The notes below the pieces were generated by a model that was not told the DNA's origin, did not search any database, and saw only the letters and a list, made by a program, of their open reading frames with translations. The position numbers and the translations under genes were made by a program. Below, in pieces: positions 33,552-42,971 of a DNA stretch of 64,000 nucleotides (positions within the stretch are counted from its first letter, which is position 1; each line of letters opens with the position of its first letter). Source of the DNA: Gammaproteobacteria bacterium (GTDB lineage Bacteria > Pseudomonadota > Gammaproteobacteria > Arenicellales > UBA868); assembly GCA_022450155.1 (NCBI GenBank), contig JAKUQR010000011.1, positions 38,667 to 102,666 on the forward strand, given 5' to 3'.

Positions 33552-34301
33552 ATGTTGAGTAAAACCCAATTGTCCGACTATTCAAATGAAGGTTATGTCT
33601 TCGTTCCTGAACTGTTACCTGTCGTTGACATCAAAGCAGTGATGGCCCAGTTACTTGAACTGTGTGCGCTTCAAAGACCCGAAGTCATATTCGAGAAGGA
33701 CACCCAAACTGTCAGGTCATTGATGAATGTACATACCTACAGCAAGGCGGCGGACAATCTGATCAGAAATCAATCGATCATCGACCCAGTGAAGCAAATT
33801 CTCGGCAGCGATGTTTATGTGTTTCAGTGTGTTCTGAATCTGAAAAGGGCATTTACCGGCGATATATGGCAGTGGCACCAGGACTTCTCAACCTACCTTA
33901 TAGACGACGGCATGCCGGCTAACCGGTTGGTCAACGTGCTGATCTTCATGGATGAGGTCAACGAGTTCAACGGGCCGTTGATGCTAATACCGCGCTCGCA
34001 TCACGGTGAAGCCACAAAGAATGATGTGGACGACACCACCACCTCTTACCCGATTCGGGCACTGGACAATAACCGAGTTGCAAGTGCAGTCGAAGCGAAC
34101 GGTATGGTTGCTCCCAAAGGAGCCCCCGGCTCGGTCATATTTGCCAATACAAATATCATTCACGGTTCGGCGTCGAATTTGTCGCCTTGGGATCGTGCCC
34201 TGATTTCGTTGACGCTGAACTCTGTCGAGAACAAACATCAGGGGTCATGCCGACCCGAATGGGTTGTCATGAATGATTTCTCACCTGTCCAGATCAGCTG
34301 A
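33552..34301 (+). CDS. PhyH-family dioxygenase, EctD-like
   Basis: A 249-residue Fe(II)/2OG oxygenase with His109, Asp111 (WHQDFSTY), His204 (IHGSASN) and Arg215. The stretch WQWHQDFSTYLIDDGMP and GPLMLIPRSH closely follows the ectoine hydroxylase (EctD) signature WHSDFETWHxEDGMP and GPLMLIPGSH. The E-T-W and S changes mean EctD activity is not proven, and ectABC is absent from the window. It may hydroxylate a different small compatible solute or amino acid. Divergent from yajD. Confidence 0.87.
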   Translation: MLSKTQLSDYSNEGYVFVPELLPVVDIKAVMAQLLELCALQRPEVIFEKDTQTVRSLMNVHTYSKAADNLIRNQSIIDPVKQILGSDVYVFQCVLNLKRAFTGDIWQWHQDFSTYLIDDGMPANRLVNVLIFMDEVNEFNGPLMLIPRSHHGEATKNDVDDTTTSYPIRALDNNRVASAVEANGMVAPKGAPGSVIFANTNIIHGSASNLSPWDRALISLTLNSVENKHQGSCRPEWVVMNDFSPVQIS

Positions 34302-34432
34302 CACTTCGTGTATTTATTGAACAATGCTCTGTTATTCCTTCGGTGCCCTGATCAGCCTGCCATACTGATAAGAAGTACTGCAGCTACTGGAAAACGAATA
34401 ACTCAAGTGCCGGGCCAAGACAAATACCGCCA

Positions 34433-35599
34433 ATGAGCCTGAATGAACCCATCTCAATGCTTGCTTGCCAGCGCCATCTGTTCGATATACCGGACGATGT
34501 GGCCTATCTGAACTGTGCCTATATATCACCACTACTGAATGCGGTGCGCGATGCCGGCATTGCAGGTACGCAGCGAAAAAGTCATCCCTGGGAAATCTTT
34601 CCCCGGGACTTCTTTACCGATGCTGAGGAAGCTCGCGGACTGTTTGCCGAACTTATCGGTGCCACGGCCAATGATGTTGCACTGGGTTCTGCTGCCAGCT
34701 ACGGTATTGCAACTGCTGCGCGGAATCTGCCGGTTCAACCTGGGCAGCGTATTCTCGTGCTACAGGATCAGTTCCCATCCAATGTCTATTCCTGGCACGC
34801 ACTTGCGAACGAGTCGGACGGGGCAATACTGACCCTGCAGCGGCCTGAAGATGACGACTGGACACGGTCAGTTCTTGAGGCGCTGGATGAGCGGGTGGCG
34901 ATTGCCGCCTTACCCCACGTTCACTGGACCGACGGCGCCATGCTCGATTTAGTACGAATCGGTGCGCGCTGTAGAGAAGTCGGTGCTGCGCTCGTTATCG
35001 ATGGCACCCAGTCAGTTGGGGTATTGCCTTTCGACGTTAACGCCATCCAGCCCGATTTTCTTGCGGTCGCAACCTACAAATGGTTGCTCGGGCCGTACGG
35101 TTCAGGCTTCATCTATGCTGCCCCCAAGTGGCAGGAGGGCACACCGCTTGAGCACAACTGGATCAACCGTGAAGGCAGTGAAGACTTTTCGAATTTGGTC
35201 GACTATCGAGACAGCTATCAGTCCGGAGCGCGTCGCTATGATGTCGGTGAACGGGGCAACATCCATCTGGTGCCGATGGTCAAAACAGGGTTGTGCCAGC
35301 TGCTCGACTGGGGTGTAGATAATATACAGCACACAATAGGTGCTCGGACCGATCGGATTGCTGTGCGTGCAGCTGATAGGGGTATCACCACACTGCCAGC
35401 AGAGCATAGAGCAGGTCATTACCTGGGCTTGCGTTTTCCAGCGGGTGTGCCTGAAGGTTTGGCAGACCGTCTTGCCCAGGGAAAAGTCTATGTCAGTGTT
35501 CGCGGACGAGATGCAGTTCGGGTCACTCCTCATCTGTGGGTTACAGATGAGGATGAAGAGCGCTTCTTCACCGTTCTGACATCAGCTTTGACCCAATGA
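34433..35599 (+). CDS. Class V aminotransferase/cysteine-desulfurase-family PLP enzyme
   Basis: A 388-residue fold-type I PLP enzyme. Lys216 in ATYKWLLGPYG is the Schiff-base lysine and Asp190 in VIDGTQSVG holds the pyridine nitrogen. YLNCAYISPL starts the core, and HYLGLRFP and YVSVRGRDAVRVTPHLW end it. This group includes kynureninase-like, isopenicillin-N-epimerase-like and desulfurase enzymes; no catalytic-Cys loop of an IscS type is seen. Followed by the cupin (66 bases). Confidence 0.86.
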   Translation: MSLNEPISMLACQRHLFDIPDDVAYLNCAYISPLLNAVRDAGIAGTQRKSHPWEIFPRDFFTDAEEARGLFAELIGATANDVALGSAASYGIATAARNLPVQPGQRILVLQDQFPSNVYSWHALANESDGAILTLQRPEDDDWTRSVLEALDERVAIAALPHVHWTDGAMLDLVRIGARCREVGAALVIDGTQSVGVLPFDVNAIQPDFLAVATYKWLLGPYGSGFIYAAPKWQEGTPLEHNWINREGSEDFSNLVDYRDSYQSGARRYDVGERGNIHLVPMVKTGLCQLLDWGVDNIQHTIGARTDRIAVRAADRGITTLPAEHRAGHYLGLRFPAGVPEGLADRLAQGKVYVSVRGRDAVRVTPHLWVTDEDEERFFTVLTSALTQ

Positions 35600-35665
35600 A
35601 TCCACGTCTGGCACTGTCGTGACAACGTTGTTGCTCACGCTCACCCATTAGAGGATCTTTTGACT

Positions 35666-35983
35666 ATGACTAAGGCGTATACCATCGAGGGCCGCGAGGT
35701 CATCGCAGCGGTTAAGGGATTGAGGACACAGATTCTTACAATCGGGCCGGGTCAGTGTGTACCCTGGCATCATCACAGTGTGGTGACTGATACTTTTTTC
35801 TGCATTGAGGGACCCATGCAGATTGAGACACGCAATCCAGATGAACAGCGGGTCTTGTCACCAGGCGAGACCACTGCTGTCGGTGCAGGTCAGCCTCACC
35901 GTGTGTCGGGAGTTGACGATGGACGGTGCAAATTTCTCATTATTCAGGGCGTTGGCGAGTACGATTTTGTGCCCGACGACTGA
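35666..35983 (+). CDS. Cupin-domain protein
   Basis: A 105-residue single cupin. The metal motif PWHHHSVVTDTFFCIEG gives three His and a Glu in the G(X)5HXH(X)3-4E pattern, and motif 2 (GQPHRVSG) gives the last His. ATG 35666 follows GAGGAT; an in-frame TTG at 35660 is less likely. Could be a dioxygenase, isomerase or ligand-binding protein. It is downstream of the aminotransferase-V gene and likely in the same transcript. Confidence 0.86.
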   Translation: MTKAYTIEGREVIAAVKGLRTQILTIGPGQCVPWHHHSVVTDTFFCIEGPMQIETRNPDEQRVLSPGETTAVGAGQPHRVSGVDDGRCKFLIIQGVGEYDFVPDD

Positions 35984-35992
35984 AGCGGTTGA

Positions 35993-36691
35993 CTATGATC
36001 CCGCCTTTATCCCTGTGGGCTCGGCAACGCCGTTGATCACCAGCTTGGGTCCTGTTCCCACATCAATCAGCTCAGGACGACTGGCCAGGTACTCCGAGAC
36101 GCCCGGCAGGCTTTCCACAGCTGCCATGAAATTGAGTACCGAAGCATGTGGGTCAAGTATGTTTGCTTTAAGCATTTGGGCAAGGGAAAAGTGATGATAC
36201 GCAGAAAAGTCACAATAGTAAGGCTTAGCGCCAAAAAAGAACGGACCGTCCTCTGTTCGTTCCAATTGTCGTGCAAAGTTCTTTAAGGTTGCTGGGAAAC
36301 TGTCGAGAAACGTTTGTTTGCGTTGCTCGTGTACGTCGCCTGCGGTGACATTCACTGTTGGATTAAGGGGCGGAAACAGTTCTTGTGTTGAATCAAATAC
36401 GGAATCAACTTGGGCTGCTAACAAAGGGTCGTTGGGCATGGTGCCGGTCAGGGTTGCAACATAGCGAGTGATGGCGCCGCTTTGCCAGATATGGGTATGA
36501 CCATCGACAACCAGTACCGGCAGTTGTCCGAACGCGACCTCAGGCTTCGCTTCAGGCCAGGGCTTGCCATAAAAATCCCATGCCATCTCGTAGGTATAAG
36601 GCACATTCGCATAATGCATCATCATCTGCGGCGCTTCAGCAAGAGCCCTCAATTTGAAATAGATCAACTGCACTTTGGGTAGTTTGGTCAT
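35993..36691 (-). CDS. Glutathione S-transferase family protein
   Basis: A 232-residue GST. The thioredoxin-fold N-terminal domain reads QLIYFKLRALAEAPQMM (sigma-like, with the usual catalytic Tyr after the first strand) and FGQLPVLVVDG, the cis-Pro motif; the helical C-terminal domain follows. Convergent with the cupin, 9 bases apart. Promoter side holds a 12-base palindrome (36728-36739). Confidence 0.84.
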   Translation of the reverse strand: MTKLPKVQLIYFKLRALAEAPQMMMHYANVPYTYEMAWDFYGKPWPEAKPEVAFGQLPVLVVDGHTHIWQSGAITRYVATLTGTMPNDPLLAAQVDSVFDSTQELFPPLNPTVNVTAGDVHEQRKQTFLDSFPATLKNFARQLERTEDGPFFFGAKPYYCDFSAYHHFSLAQMLKANILDPHASVLNFMAAVESLPGVSEYLASRPELIDVGTGPKLVINGVAEPTGIKAGS

Positions 36692-36727
36692 GGTCTTTGA
36701 GTCCGATTTGGATTGTGTGTGAATGGA

Positions 36728-36739
36728 CCTGATATCAGG
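36728..36739. repeat. 12-base perfect palindrome upstream of the GST
   Basis: CCTGATATCAGG lies 36 bases upstream of the GST ATG. It is a perfect palindrome, a plausible operator, but no regulator is encoded in the window. Confidence 0.3.
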
Positions 36740-36830
36740 GTCATTAAATCGGCAAAAAACCGGATGTCGTCACTAAGATAATACAAGAACTCAGTTTATA
36801 AAGAGGTTCTGGGACTGATCTGGAATCTGT

Positions 36831-37802
36831 TCAGTTTGAGTGCGCGTCCAGAACATCCAGGATGGGGGCCAAGGCCTCGATTGAAGCACAGGTGGTTGGC
36901 TCCAGCGAGATCTGCACATGGGATACACCGGCCTGCTCATAGCGAAGCAGTTCTTGGGCAATACTCTCAGGCGGGCCTGCCAAAGGTATCAGCGGTTCTC
37001 CCGCGAGGCCGCTCGGCAGACGATCCCACCAGTTATCAGCGCTGGAATCTGCCAGCAATACGGCCACGGTTGATTCGAGGGTCGACATGTCCCGACCCTG
37101 CAGGGCACAGGCCTGTTCCAGTTCCGGCAGGGCCAGGACAAAACCAGCCACGGTGTTGTGAGTAATGTCGTAGTAGAGATTCCACATATCTGCATAGCGC
37201 GCGGTCAGTCCCTGCATGCGTGGTGAGCCGGTGTTGGTGCCGATCAGGATGGGCGGCCCGTTGGCACGGGGCCCGCGGGGTTTGAGTTCGCAATCCCGTG
37301 CGGAATGATAGGTGCCCGTATAGTCGATCTGGCCGTCTCGCAGCAGGCCACAGACAATATGAATCGCTTCCTCGAAACGGCTGACCTTGTAATCAAATGG
37401 AAAACCGAAGGCTTCGTATTCGAGTCTGTGGTAACCCGAGCCCATGCCCAGAATTAGGCGACCACCGCTGATCTCGTCGACGGTGTCTGCCATCTTGGCG
37501 AGTAAGGCGGGATTGCGCCAGCCCATTGCAAGCACCAGCGTACCAAGTTCTACACGCTCGGTGATCGCAGCCAGGGCAGACAGGAATGACCAGCATTCCC
37601 ACACACCTCGCGGCTGATCTTCACCTTCGAGCCGGTAGAGCAGGTGATCTACAACCCACAGTGAATCAAATCCCATATCCTCGGCCAGCCTTGCCATATC
37701 GCTGACCTCCGACCAACTGCGAACCCCGGGACCACGCAGGCCCTCGGTCTGCGGGAGCATCAGTCCGATCTTTAATTGACGGGGATGTTTTGTTTTGGTC
37801 AC
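36831..37802 (-). CDS. LLM-class oxidoreductase (TIGR03619-like)
   Basis: A 323-residue LLM enzyme. GLMLPQTEGL, DSLWVVDHLLYRL, ELGTLVLAMGWRNPALLAK and GGRLILGMGSGYHRLEYEAFG form the expected order. DHL in place of EHH is seen in the F420-type/TIGR03619 subgroup. Divergent from the OsmC gene across 256 bases without coding sequence that I can support. Cofactor uncertain. Confidence 0.88.
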   Translation of the reverse strand: MTKTKHPRQLKIGLMLPQTEGLRGPGVRSWSEVSDMARLAEDMGFDSLWVVDHLLYRLEGEDQPRGVWECWSFLSALAAITERVELGTLVLAMGWRNPALLAKMADTVDEISGGRLILGMGSGYHRLEYEAFGFPFDYKVSRFEEAIHIVCGLLRDGQIDYTGTYHSARDCELKPRGPRANGPPILIGTNTGSPRMQGLTARYADMWNLYYDITHNTVAGFVLALPELEQACALQGRDMSTLESTVAVLLADSSADNWWDRLPSGLAGEPLIPLAGPPESIAQELLRYEQAGVSHVQISLEPTTCASIEALAPILDVLDAHSN

Positions 37803-38058
37803 GACTGGATGTCTCTACGTGGGAGAGACAAGTGTATTAGAGTACAGTGTTTAAGGGTAATTAGACCAGTGCCTTGATGTGTTTAATAGAATTTTGATTA
37901 AAGGTTCAGTGAACAATTCCGGCTAAGCTATTCATGGGTCCTCCAGTTGTGCCTTGTCGCGGTCGTGTTTTAGTCAATACTAGATTTTTGTTAGACGAAA
38001 TATCATGTGCAGGTAGGTTATCCTTTCGTTTCCACAAATTCCAAACGGAGATGAAACT

Positions 38059-38613
38059 ATGACCGACAAAAAAGTCGACAATGGGGTGGATGTAGAGTTT
38101 CTACTGGGCGCCCGAGAAATGCTTACTGAAGCGCCTGAGGGAGCCCAATTTCAATGGCGTGCAAAATGTGACTGGGTCTACGGTACCCATAGCAAAACCA
38201 GTGTTGAAGGTTTTTTTGGACTTGGAGAAGAACAAAATCACAAAACCGAGCACACGTTCGATGCTGACCATCCTGAGGTCTTTTCGTCGGAGGATCATGG
38301 CGCCACGCCTGTGGAAATTGTACTTGCAGGGTTAGCCAGTTGCCTGACGGCAAGTGTCGCTGCGGTTGCCCAACATCGGGAGATTCAACTGAATTCCGTT
38401 TCCGCAACGCTTGAAGGTGGTATGGATATTCAGGGAATTCTCGGTATCGACAGCGACGTCCGCAATGGTTTTGACGGTATCAAAGTGACTTACAACATCG
38501 ATGCCGATGCGTCGAAGGAAGATATCGAAGCGCTGGTTGCTCAGGCACAAAAACGATCCGCTGTCTACGACATTATCACCAACCCGACCAATGTCACGGT
38601 AGAGGTCAGCTGA
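38059..38613 (+). CDS. OsmC-family protein
   Basis: A 184-residue OsmC/Ohr-fold protein. GATPVEIVLAGLASCLTAS carries the peroxidatic Cys95. The second (resolving) cysteine of Ohr/OsmC is missing: RSAVYDIITNP has Tyr where the CP motif is usual. So peroxide reduction of the Ohr type is doubtful and a YhfA-like role is possible. ATG 38059 follows GGAGATG. The FMO-like gene begins 11 bases after its stop. Confidence 0.85.
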   Translation: MTDKKVDNGVDVEFLLGAREMLTEAPEGAQFQWRAKCDWVYGTHSKTSVEGFFGLGEEQNHKTEHTFDADHPEVFSSEDHGATPVEIVLAGLASCLTASVAAVAQHREIQLNSVSATLEGGMDIQGILGIDSDVRNGFDGIKVTYNIDADASKEDIEALVAQAQKRSAVYDIITNPTNVTVEVS

Positions 38614-38624
38614 ACCGGCAATCT

Positions 38625-39917
38625 GTGGTGTCTGGGGCCCCATCGAAGATCGACACCGTGGTCATCGGTGCCGGTCATTCCGGCCTGGCGATGAGTTACT
38701 GCCTCAGCCACCGGGGCATAGAGCATGTGGTGTTGGAACGCTCTGATGTCGCGAATTCCTGGAGGACCGAACGGTGGGATTCACTGCGGTTGCTCACGCC
38801 CAATTGGCAGAGTCGGTTACCTGGATTGGCCTATGAGGGGGATGATCCTGATGGCTTTATGACGGTTCCGGAAGTCATCGAATTTGTAGATCACTATGCA
38901 GATGTAATCTCGGCACCGATCCAAACCCGTACCACTGTAACATCTGTGTGCTGTGCGGGTGATGGTTATCAGGTCGACACCGACCGAGGTACATGGAAAT
39001 GCCGGGCGATCGTTGTTGCGAGCGGTGCGTGCAATGTCGCCAGCGTACCGGCAATCGCATCGTCTGCGCCCTCATCGATTGCCATGGTCACACCGCTTGA
39101 TTACCGCAATCCGGACCAATTGAAAGAGGGGGGTGTACTTGTTGTCGGCGCATCGGCGACCGGCACACAACTTGCCGATGAAATTCACCGCTCGGGTAGA
39201 CCAGTTACGTTAGCTGTGGGTGAACACGTTCGTATGCCTCGGGTTTACAGAGGACGAGACATTCAGTGGTGGATGGATGCGGCCGGGGTTCTTGACGAAC
39301 ATTATGACCAGGTGGATGACATTAAGCGGGCGCGCAACGTGCCCTCTCCACAGCTCGCCGGCTCGCCCGGGCGGTCTACACTGGACCTCAATGCGCTCAC
39401 TGGAATCGGCGTTAAGCTCATTGGTCGTCTTGCGGGTATTAAAAATCGGAAAGGACAGTTTTCTGGGTCGCTGCGCAACAATTGTGCACTGGCTGACCTC
39501 AAGATGAACCGGCTGCTCAACACGATTGACGAGTGGGTGTCTGAAAACGGTCTCGACAATGAGGTGTCGCCTCCACATCGTTTTGCCGCGACCACTGTTG
39601 AGAAATCGCCGCCACTGGACCTTGACCTCAGTAATGGTCAAATCCAGACCATTGTCTGGGCGACAGGTTTCCACCCTGACTATTCCTGGCTGGGTGTGCC
39701 GGTACTGGATCGGAAAGGTGAGATTCGCCACGAGGGTGGGGTTGTGGACTCACCGGGCATGTACCTGATGGGTATGACTTTTCTCCGCCGTCGAAAGTCG
39801 AGCTTTATCCACGGTGCCGGCGATGATGCCCGGGATCTCAGCGATCACCTGACGTCTTACTTGGCCAATACCATTTCGAATGCAGATTCAATTCTGCAGG
39901 CAGGCGCAAATAAATGA
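38625..39917 (+). CDS. FAD/NAD(P)-dependent monooxygenase (FMO/Baeyer-Villiger-like)
   Basis: A 430-residue flavoprotein: FAD-binding VIGAGHSGLAMSY, RWDSLRLLTPNW (typical of FMO-like oxidases), second Rossmann GASATGTQLADEI, and ATGFHPDYSW near the C-terminus. Enzymes of this type hydroxylate N or S atoms, or act as oxidoreductases. GTG 38625 is the likely start, 11 bases after OsmC; close spacing suggests co-transcription. Substrate unknown. Confidence 0.85.
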   Translation: MVSGAPSKIDTVVIGAGHSGLAMSYCLSHRGIEHVVLERSDVANSWRTERWDSLRLLTPNWQSRLPGLAYEGDDPDGFMTVPEVIEFVDHYADVISAPIQTRTTVTSVCCAGDGYQVDTDRGTWKCRAIVVASGACNVASVPAIASSAPSSIAMVTPLDYRNPDQLKEGGVLVVGASATGTQLADEIHRSGRPVTLAVGEHVRMPRVYRGRDIQWWMDAAGVLDEHYDQVDDIKRARNVPSPQLAGSPGRSTLDLNALTGIGVKLIGRLAGIKNRKGQFSGSLRNNCALADLKMNRLLNTIDEWVSENGLDNEVSPPHRFAATTVEKSPPLDLDLSNGQIQTIVWATGFHPDYSWLGVPVLDRKGEIRHEGGVVDSPGMYLMGMTFLRRRKSSFIHGAGDDARDLSDHLTSYLANTISNADSILQAGANK

Positions 39918-40020
39918 TAAATAGCCTCTGCAAGATCGATGGAGCTGAGCTTGCCGACCTCTGATTCCTGTTTTATCTGCTGTATTGTGTTGTAGGGCCT
40001 TAGCGACCCCTGCTATTGCT

Positions 40021-40641
40021 ATGGCACGCCAAACCATTCCAGCCCGTCACGGTGTCGCGATTCAACTTGATGCGGGTTCAGAGATTGTCGTCATCAATAC
40101 CCATGGCACCCAGGTGCTCGACACCTGGGCTTTCAATATGGCTGACCCTAGCGAGTACCTATCGATGGAGCACACTCGTTCGCGCCTGAGTCGATTGTCA
40201 CCCGGGGTTGGAGACAGTCTGTTTTCCAATCGCAGGCGGTCTGTTTTAACAATGCTGGAAGATACGTCACCGGGGATTCATGACACGTTGCTTTGTGCCT
40301 GTAACAGGGAGATCTACCGTGAACTCGGTTGTGATGACACGCACCGCAGTTGCGAATCGAATTTGCATGAAGCCCTGTCGGTGATGGGTATCCGGGTTCC
40401 AGGGACGCCTGCACCACTGAATTTGTTTATGAATGTTTCAGTCGCCCCCGATGGTGCAATTGACCGGAGGCCGCCCCAGTCGCGGCCGGGAGACCGGGTC
40501 AGACTTCGGGCAGATATGCACGCGGTCGTTGTCTTTTCCGCCTGTCCGCAAGATATAACGCCCATTAATGGTGCCGAGTGTACCCCGCGTGATGCACACT
40601 ATGAGGTGATTTCCAGGAACCCGGCACAGCAGAAACTATAA
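40021..40641 (+). CDS. Urea-carboxylase-associated (DUF1989) family protein, second paralogue
   Basis: A 206-residue DUF1989 protein with ARHGVAIQ, THGTQVLDTWAF, PGIHDTLLCACN, GCDDTHRSCESNL and SACPQDITPINGAE. These match the paralogue at 25697 in order. ATG 40021 is chosen; an in-frame upstream start at 39985 adds an atypical tail. Monocistronic by position. No urea-carboxylase gene is nearby. Confidence 0.82.
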   Translation: MARQTIPARHGVAIQLDAGSEIVVINTHGTQVLDTWAFNMADPSEYLSMEHTRSRLSRLSPGVGDSLFSNRRRSVLTMLEDTSPGIHDTLLCACNREIYRELGCDDTHRSCESNLHEALSVMGIRVPGTPAPLNLFMNVSVAPDGAIDRRPPQSRPGDRVRLRADMHAVVVFSACPQDITPINGAECTPRDAHYEVISRNPAQQKL

Positions 40642-40773
40642 AGTGATAATTTTGAGATTAATTCAACTGGGTTGGAATTCTTCTGAATAAGCAGTCTCTA
40701 TACAAGTCATAATTCTGAGCGCCGATTTGCAGATGACGATATCATTGAATCGCACGGTAATTCTTAACTGACC

Positions 40774-41832
40774 ATGAAAGCGGCTGTTTTCAAACAACCC
40801 GGTACCCCGCTCGCCATCGAGGAGGTCAACGATCCTGAGCCGGGTCCGGATGACCTGATCCTCAAAGTGAAGGCGTGTGGGATTTGTGGCACCGATCTGC
40901 ACTGGTCTCAAGGGAACGATCCGAGTGCAGGTTGGCGTCACCTGGCACCCGGATCGGTCATGGGTCATGAATTTTCCGGTGAGATTATCGAGCTCGGGAA
41001 AAACACCCGTAGTCAGTTCCGTGCCGGCGAACGGGTCGTGGCACAGCCCTTCATCGGCTGCGGCAGCTGTAGCGCGTGCCGTGCCGGCCGATCCTATCGC
41101 TGTTCAACGGTTGTCACGCGGGCCAGCCCAGAACTGACCGGTGCCTACGCCGAATACACGCGAATCGGTGTGGCCGAAACCCTGAAGCTGCCGGACAACG
41201 CAAGTTTTCACGCGGGCGCCCTGGTCGAGCCCTTGGCGGTCGGATTAAATGCAGTCAAGCGTGCTGGGCTGCAGGTCGGTGACCCGGTGTTGGTGATTGG
41301 TGCTGGACCGGTAGGTTTGTCCGTTGCCCTATGGTGCCGCTTTTTCGGCGCCCGTGATGTAATCGTGAGTGACCTGGTTGACGCGCGGGCGGTTCGCTGT
41401 GCCGAATTTGGCGCCACCGCGGTAATCGATGCCGCGAATGAAGACGTTCAGGCACGTTTCCGGCAGATCGCCGGCCGGCCACCGGCTGTGGTGTTTGATT
41501 GTGTGGGTGTGCCGGGCAGCCTCCAACTCAGCATTGACCAGGCACCGGCCGATGCGCATCTTGTGGTTGTCGGGTTGTGCATGGCGCAGGACGCATTTTT
41601 CCCTGCCAAGGCCATCGTGAAGGAACTCCACATCACCTTTGCATTTGTGTACTCGAAGGCAGACTTTCAGTTCGTGATTGACATGTTGGGCAGTGAACGG
41701 ATTCCAGTGGATGCCCTGGTGACCAGTGTTGTTGGTCTGGACGATTTCCCGAATAAATTCGAGGCCATGCGCACACCCGGTGCCGACCTCAAAGTGATGC
41801 TGGAACCGGACTCAGGTATAAACAATCTCTAA
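40774..41832 (+). CDS. Zinc-dependent alcohol dehydrogenase (MDR family)
   Basis: A 352-residue medium-chain dehydrogenase. Catalytic zinc ligands: Cys38 (GICGTDLHW), the VMGHEFSGE His/Glu pair, and the structural zinc motif GCGSCSACRAGRSYRC. The Rossmann motif is IGAGPVGLS. Related to sorbitol, threonine and glutathione-independent formaldehyde dehydrogenases. Convergent with the 3-HIBADH-like gene after 48 bases. Confidence 0.9.
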   Translation: MKAAVFKQPGTPLAIEEVNDPEPGPDDLILKVKACGICGTDLHWSQGNDPSAGWRHLAPGSVMGHEFSGEIIELGKNTRSQFRAGERVVAQPFIGCGSCSACRAGRSYRCSTVVTRASPELTGAYAEYTRIGVAETLKLPDNASFHAGALVEPLAVGLNAVKRAGLQVGDPVLVIGAGPVGLSVALWCRFFGARDVIVSDLVDARAVRCAEFGATAVIDAANEDVQARFRQIAGRPPAVVFDCVGVPGSLQLSIDQAPADAHLVVVGLCMAQDAFFPAKAIVKELHITFAFVYSKADFQFVIDMLGSERIPVDALVTSVVGLDDFPNKFEAMRTPGADLKVMLEPDSGINNL

Positions 41833-41880
41833 ATCTATTTATTAGTCCAAAGTATGGTGACCGCTTGTTAGTACACGGAC

Positions 41881-42813
41881 TTAATCGGCATCGAGTACAG
41901 CCAGAACATCCTTGGGGTCCACCGTGAAATCGACGCCCGCTCTTTCCTGTTGCAGACACATGGCAACGCGGGAATCTCGATCACCCCAGCCTCGATCCAG
42001 AGCCTCGGTCATGTCGGCCAGGGTCAGGTCGATCAGGCGCATGGGTACGCCAAGTTCCCGCCCGAGCTCTGCGGCCAGGGCCACATCCTTGTGGGCCAGG
42101 CGCAGGGTAAAATCTGGGGGGTCATACTGATTGATCAGGTAATGTTCTGCCAGGCTGTCGAAAGTCCGCTGCCGTCCGCGGACGCCTTGGCGAACCGCCG
42201 CAAACAGTGCCAGAGGTTCGACGCCAGCCTTGACGCCGGCGGAAAATACCTCTGCCAGGGCGGTCTGAATGGCATAACCGGCGGCGTTGTGAACAAGCTT
42301 GGCCACAGTGCCGGCGCCGATCGGACCGATATAGCGGACCTGATCACCCAGGATGTCCAGGGCCGTCCGGCTAGCGCTGAACACGGTCTTGTCGCCACCG
42401 ACCCAGATGGCGAGTTTCCCTGAGGCCGCGCCCTTAGGCCCACCGCTGACCGGGGCATCCAGGCAGTGAAGGCCCCTGGCCGCAAAGACTTCGTGGATAT
42501 GACGGACCGTGGTCGGAGAATTGGTGGAGAGATCGAACAGCACTGTACCTGGTTTCATGCCGGCAATCAGGCCGTCGGTCTCGTCCAGGGCCACCTTTTC
42601 AACCTCGGTTGGCCCGGGCAGGGAGGTCAGGATCACTTCCGAAGCAGCCGCCAGTTCCCGTGGTGTATCGGCCCACTTGGCGCCTGCCGACAGATGCGCG
42701 TCTGCACTATCTCGTTGAATGTCGTGCACGGTAATCTCTGTGCCTGCCTTGATCAGGTTGCTCGCAAAATGGGCACCCATTGTGCCCAGGCCGATAAATC
42801 CGATCTTTTTCAT
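41881..42813 (-). CDS. 3-Hydroxyisobutyrate-dehydrogenase-family NAD(P) oxidoreductase
   Basis: A 310-residue beta-hydroxyacid dehydrogenase. GFIGLGTMGAHFASNL is the nucleotide motif, DAPVSGGPKGA the substrate loop, and KLVHNAAGY carries the catalytic Lys and Asn. Oxidises a 3-hydroxy acid to its aldehyde or keto form. ATG 42813; the gene ends 48 bases from the convergent alcohol dehydrogenase. Confidence 0.9.
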   Translation of the reverse strand: MKKIGFIGLGTMGAHFASNLIKAGTEITVHDIQRDSADAHLSAGAKWADTPRELAAASEVILTSLPGPTEVEKVALDETDGLIAGMKPGTVLFDLSTNSPTTVRHIHEVFAARGLHCLDAPVSGGPKGAASGKLAIWVGGDKTVFSASRTALDILGDQVRYIGPIGAGTVAKLVHNAAGYAIQTALAEVFSAGVKAGVEPLALFAAVRQGVRGRQRTFDSLAEHYLINQYDPPDFTLRLAHKDVALAAELGRELGVPMRLIDLTLADMTEALDRGWGDRDSRVAMCLQQERAGVDFTVDPKDVLAVLDAD

Positions 42814-42971
42814 CTGTTCTTTCCTCAGCTCTGATTTTCTTGATGGTTCCAGGGCGCTTGAGTTGCTAACAACGGGGCCTGGCCCCGACTGATCGGTAGG
42901 CTAAATCTCGCCCGGCGTGTGACGCACCAGTCCATGCAAGTGTTGTACTGCCAGGCTTCGGAGACAACGCA

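Noticed and set aside
37906..37935. 9-codon ORF after GGAGG on the minus strand
   Set aside because: Too short and with only 4-base spacing; no terminator or promoter to support it.
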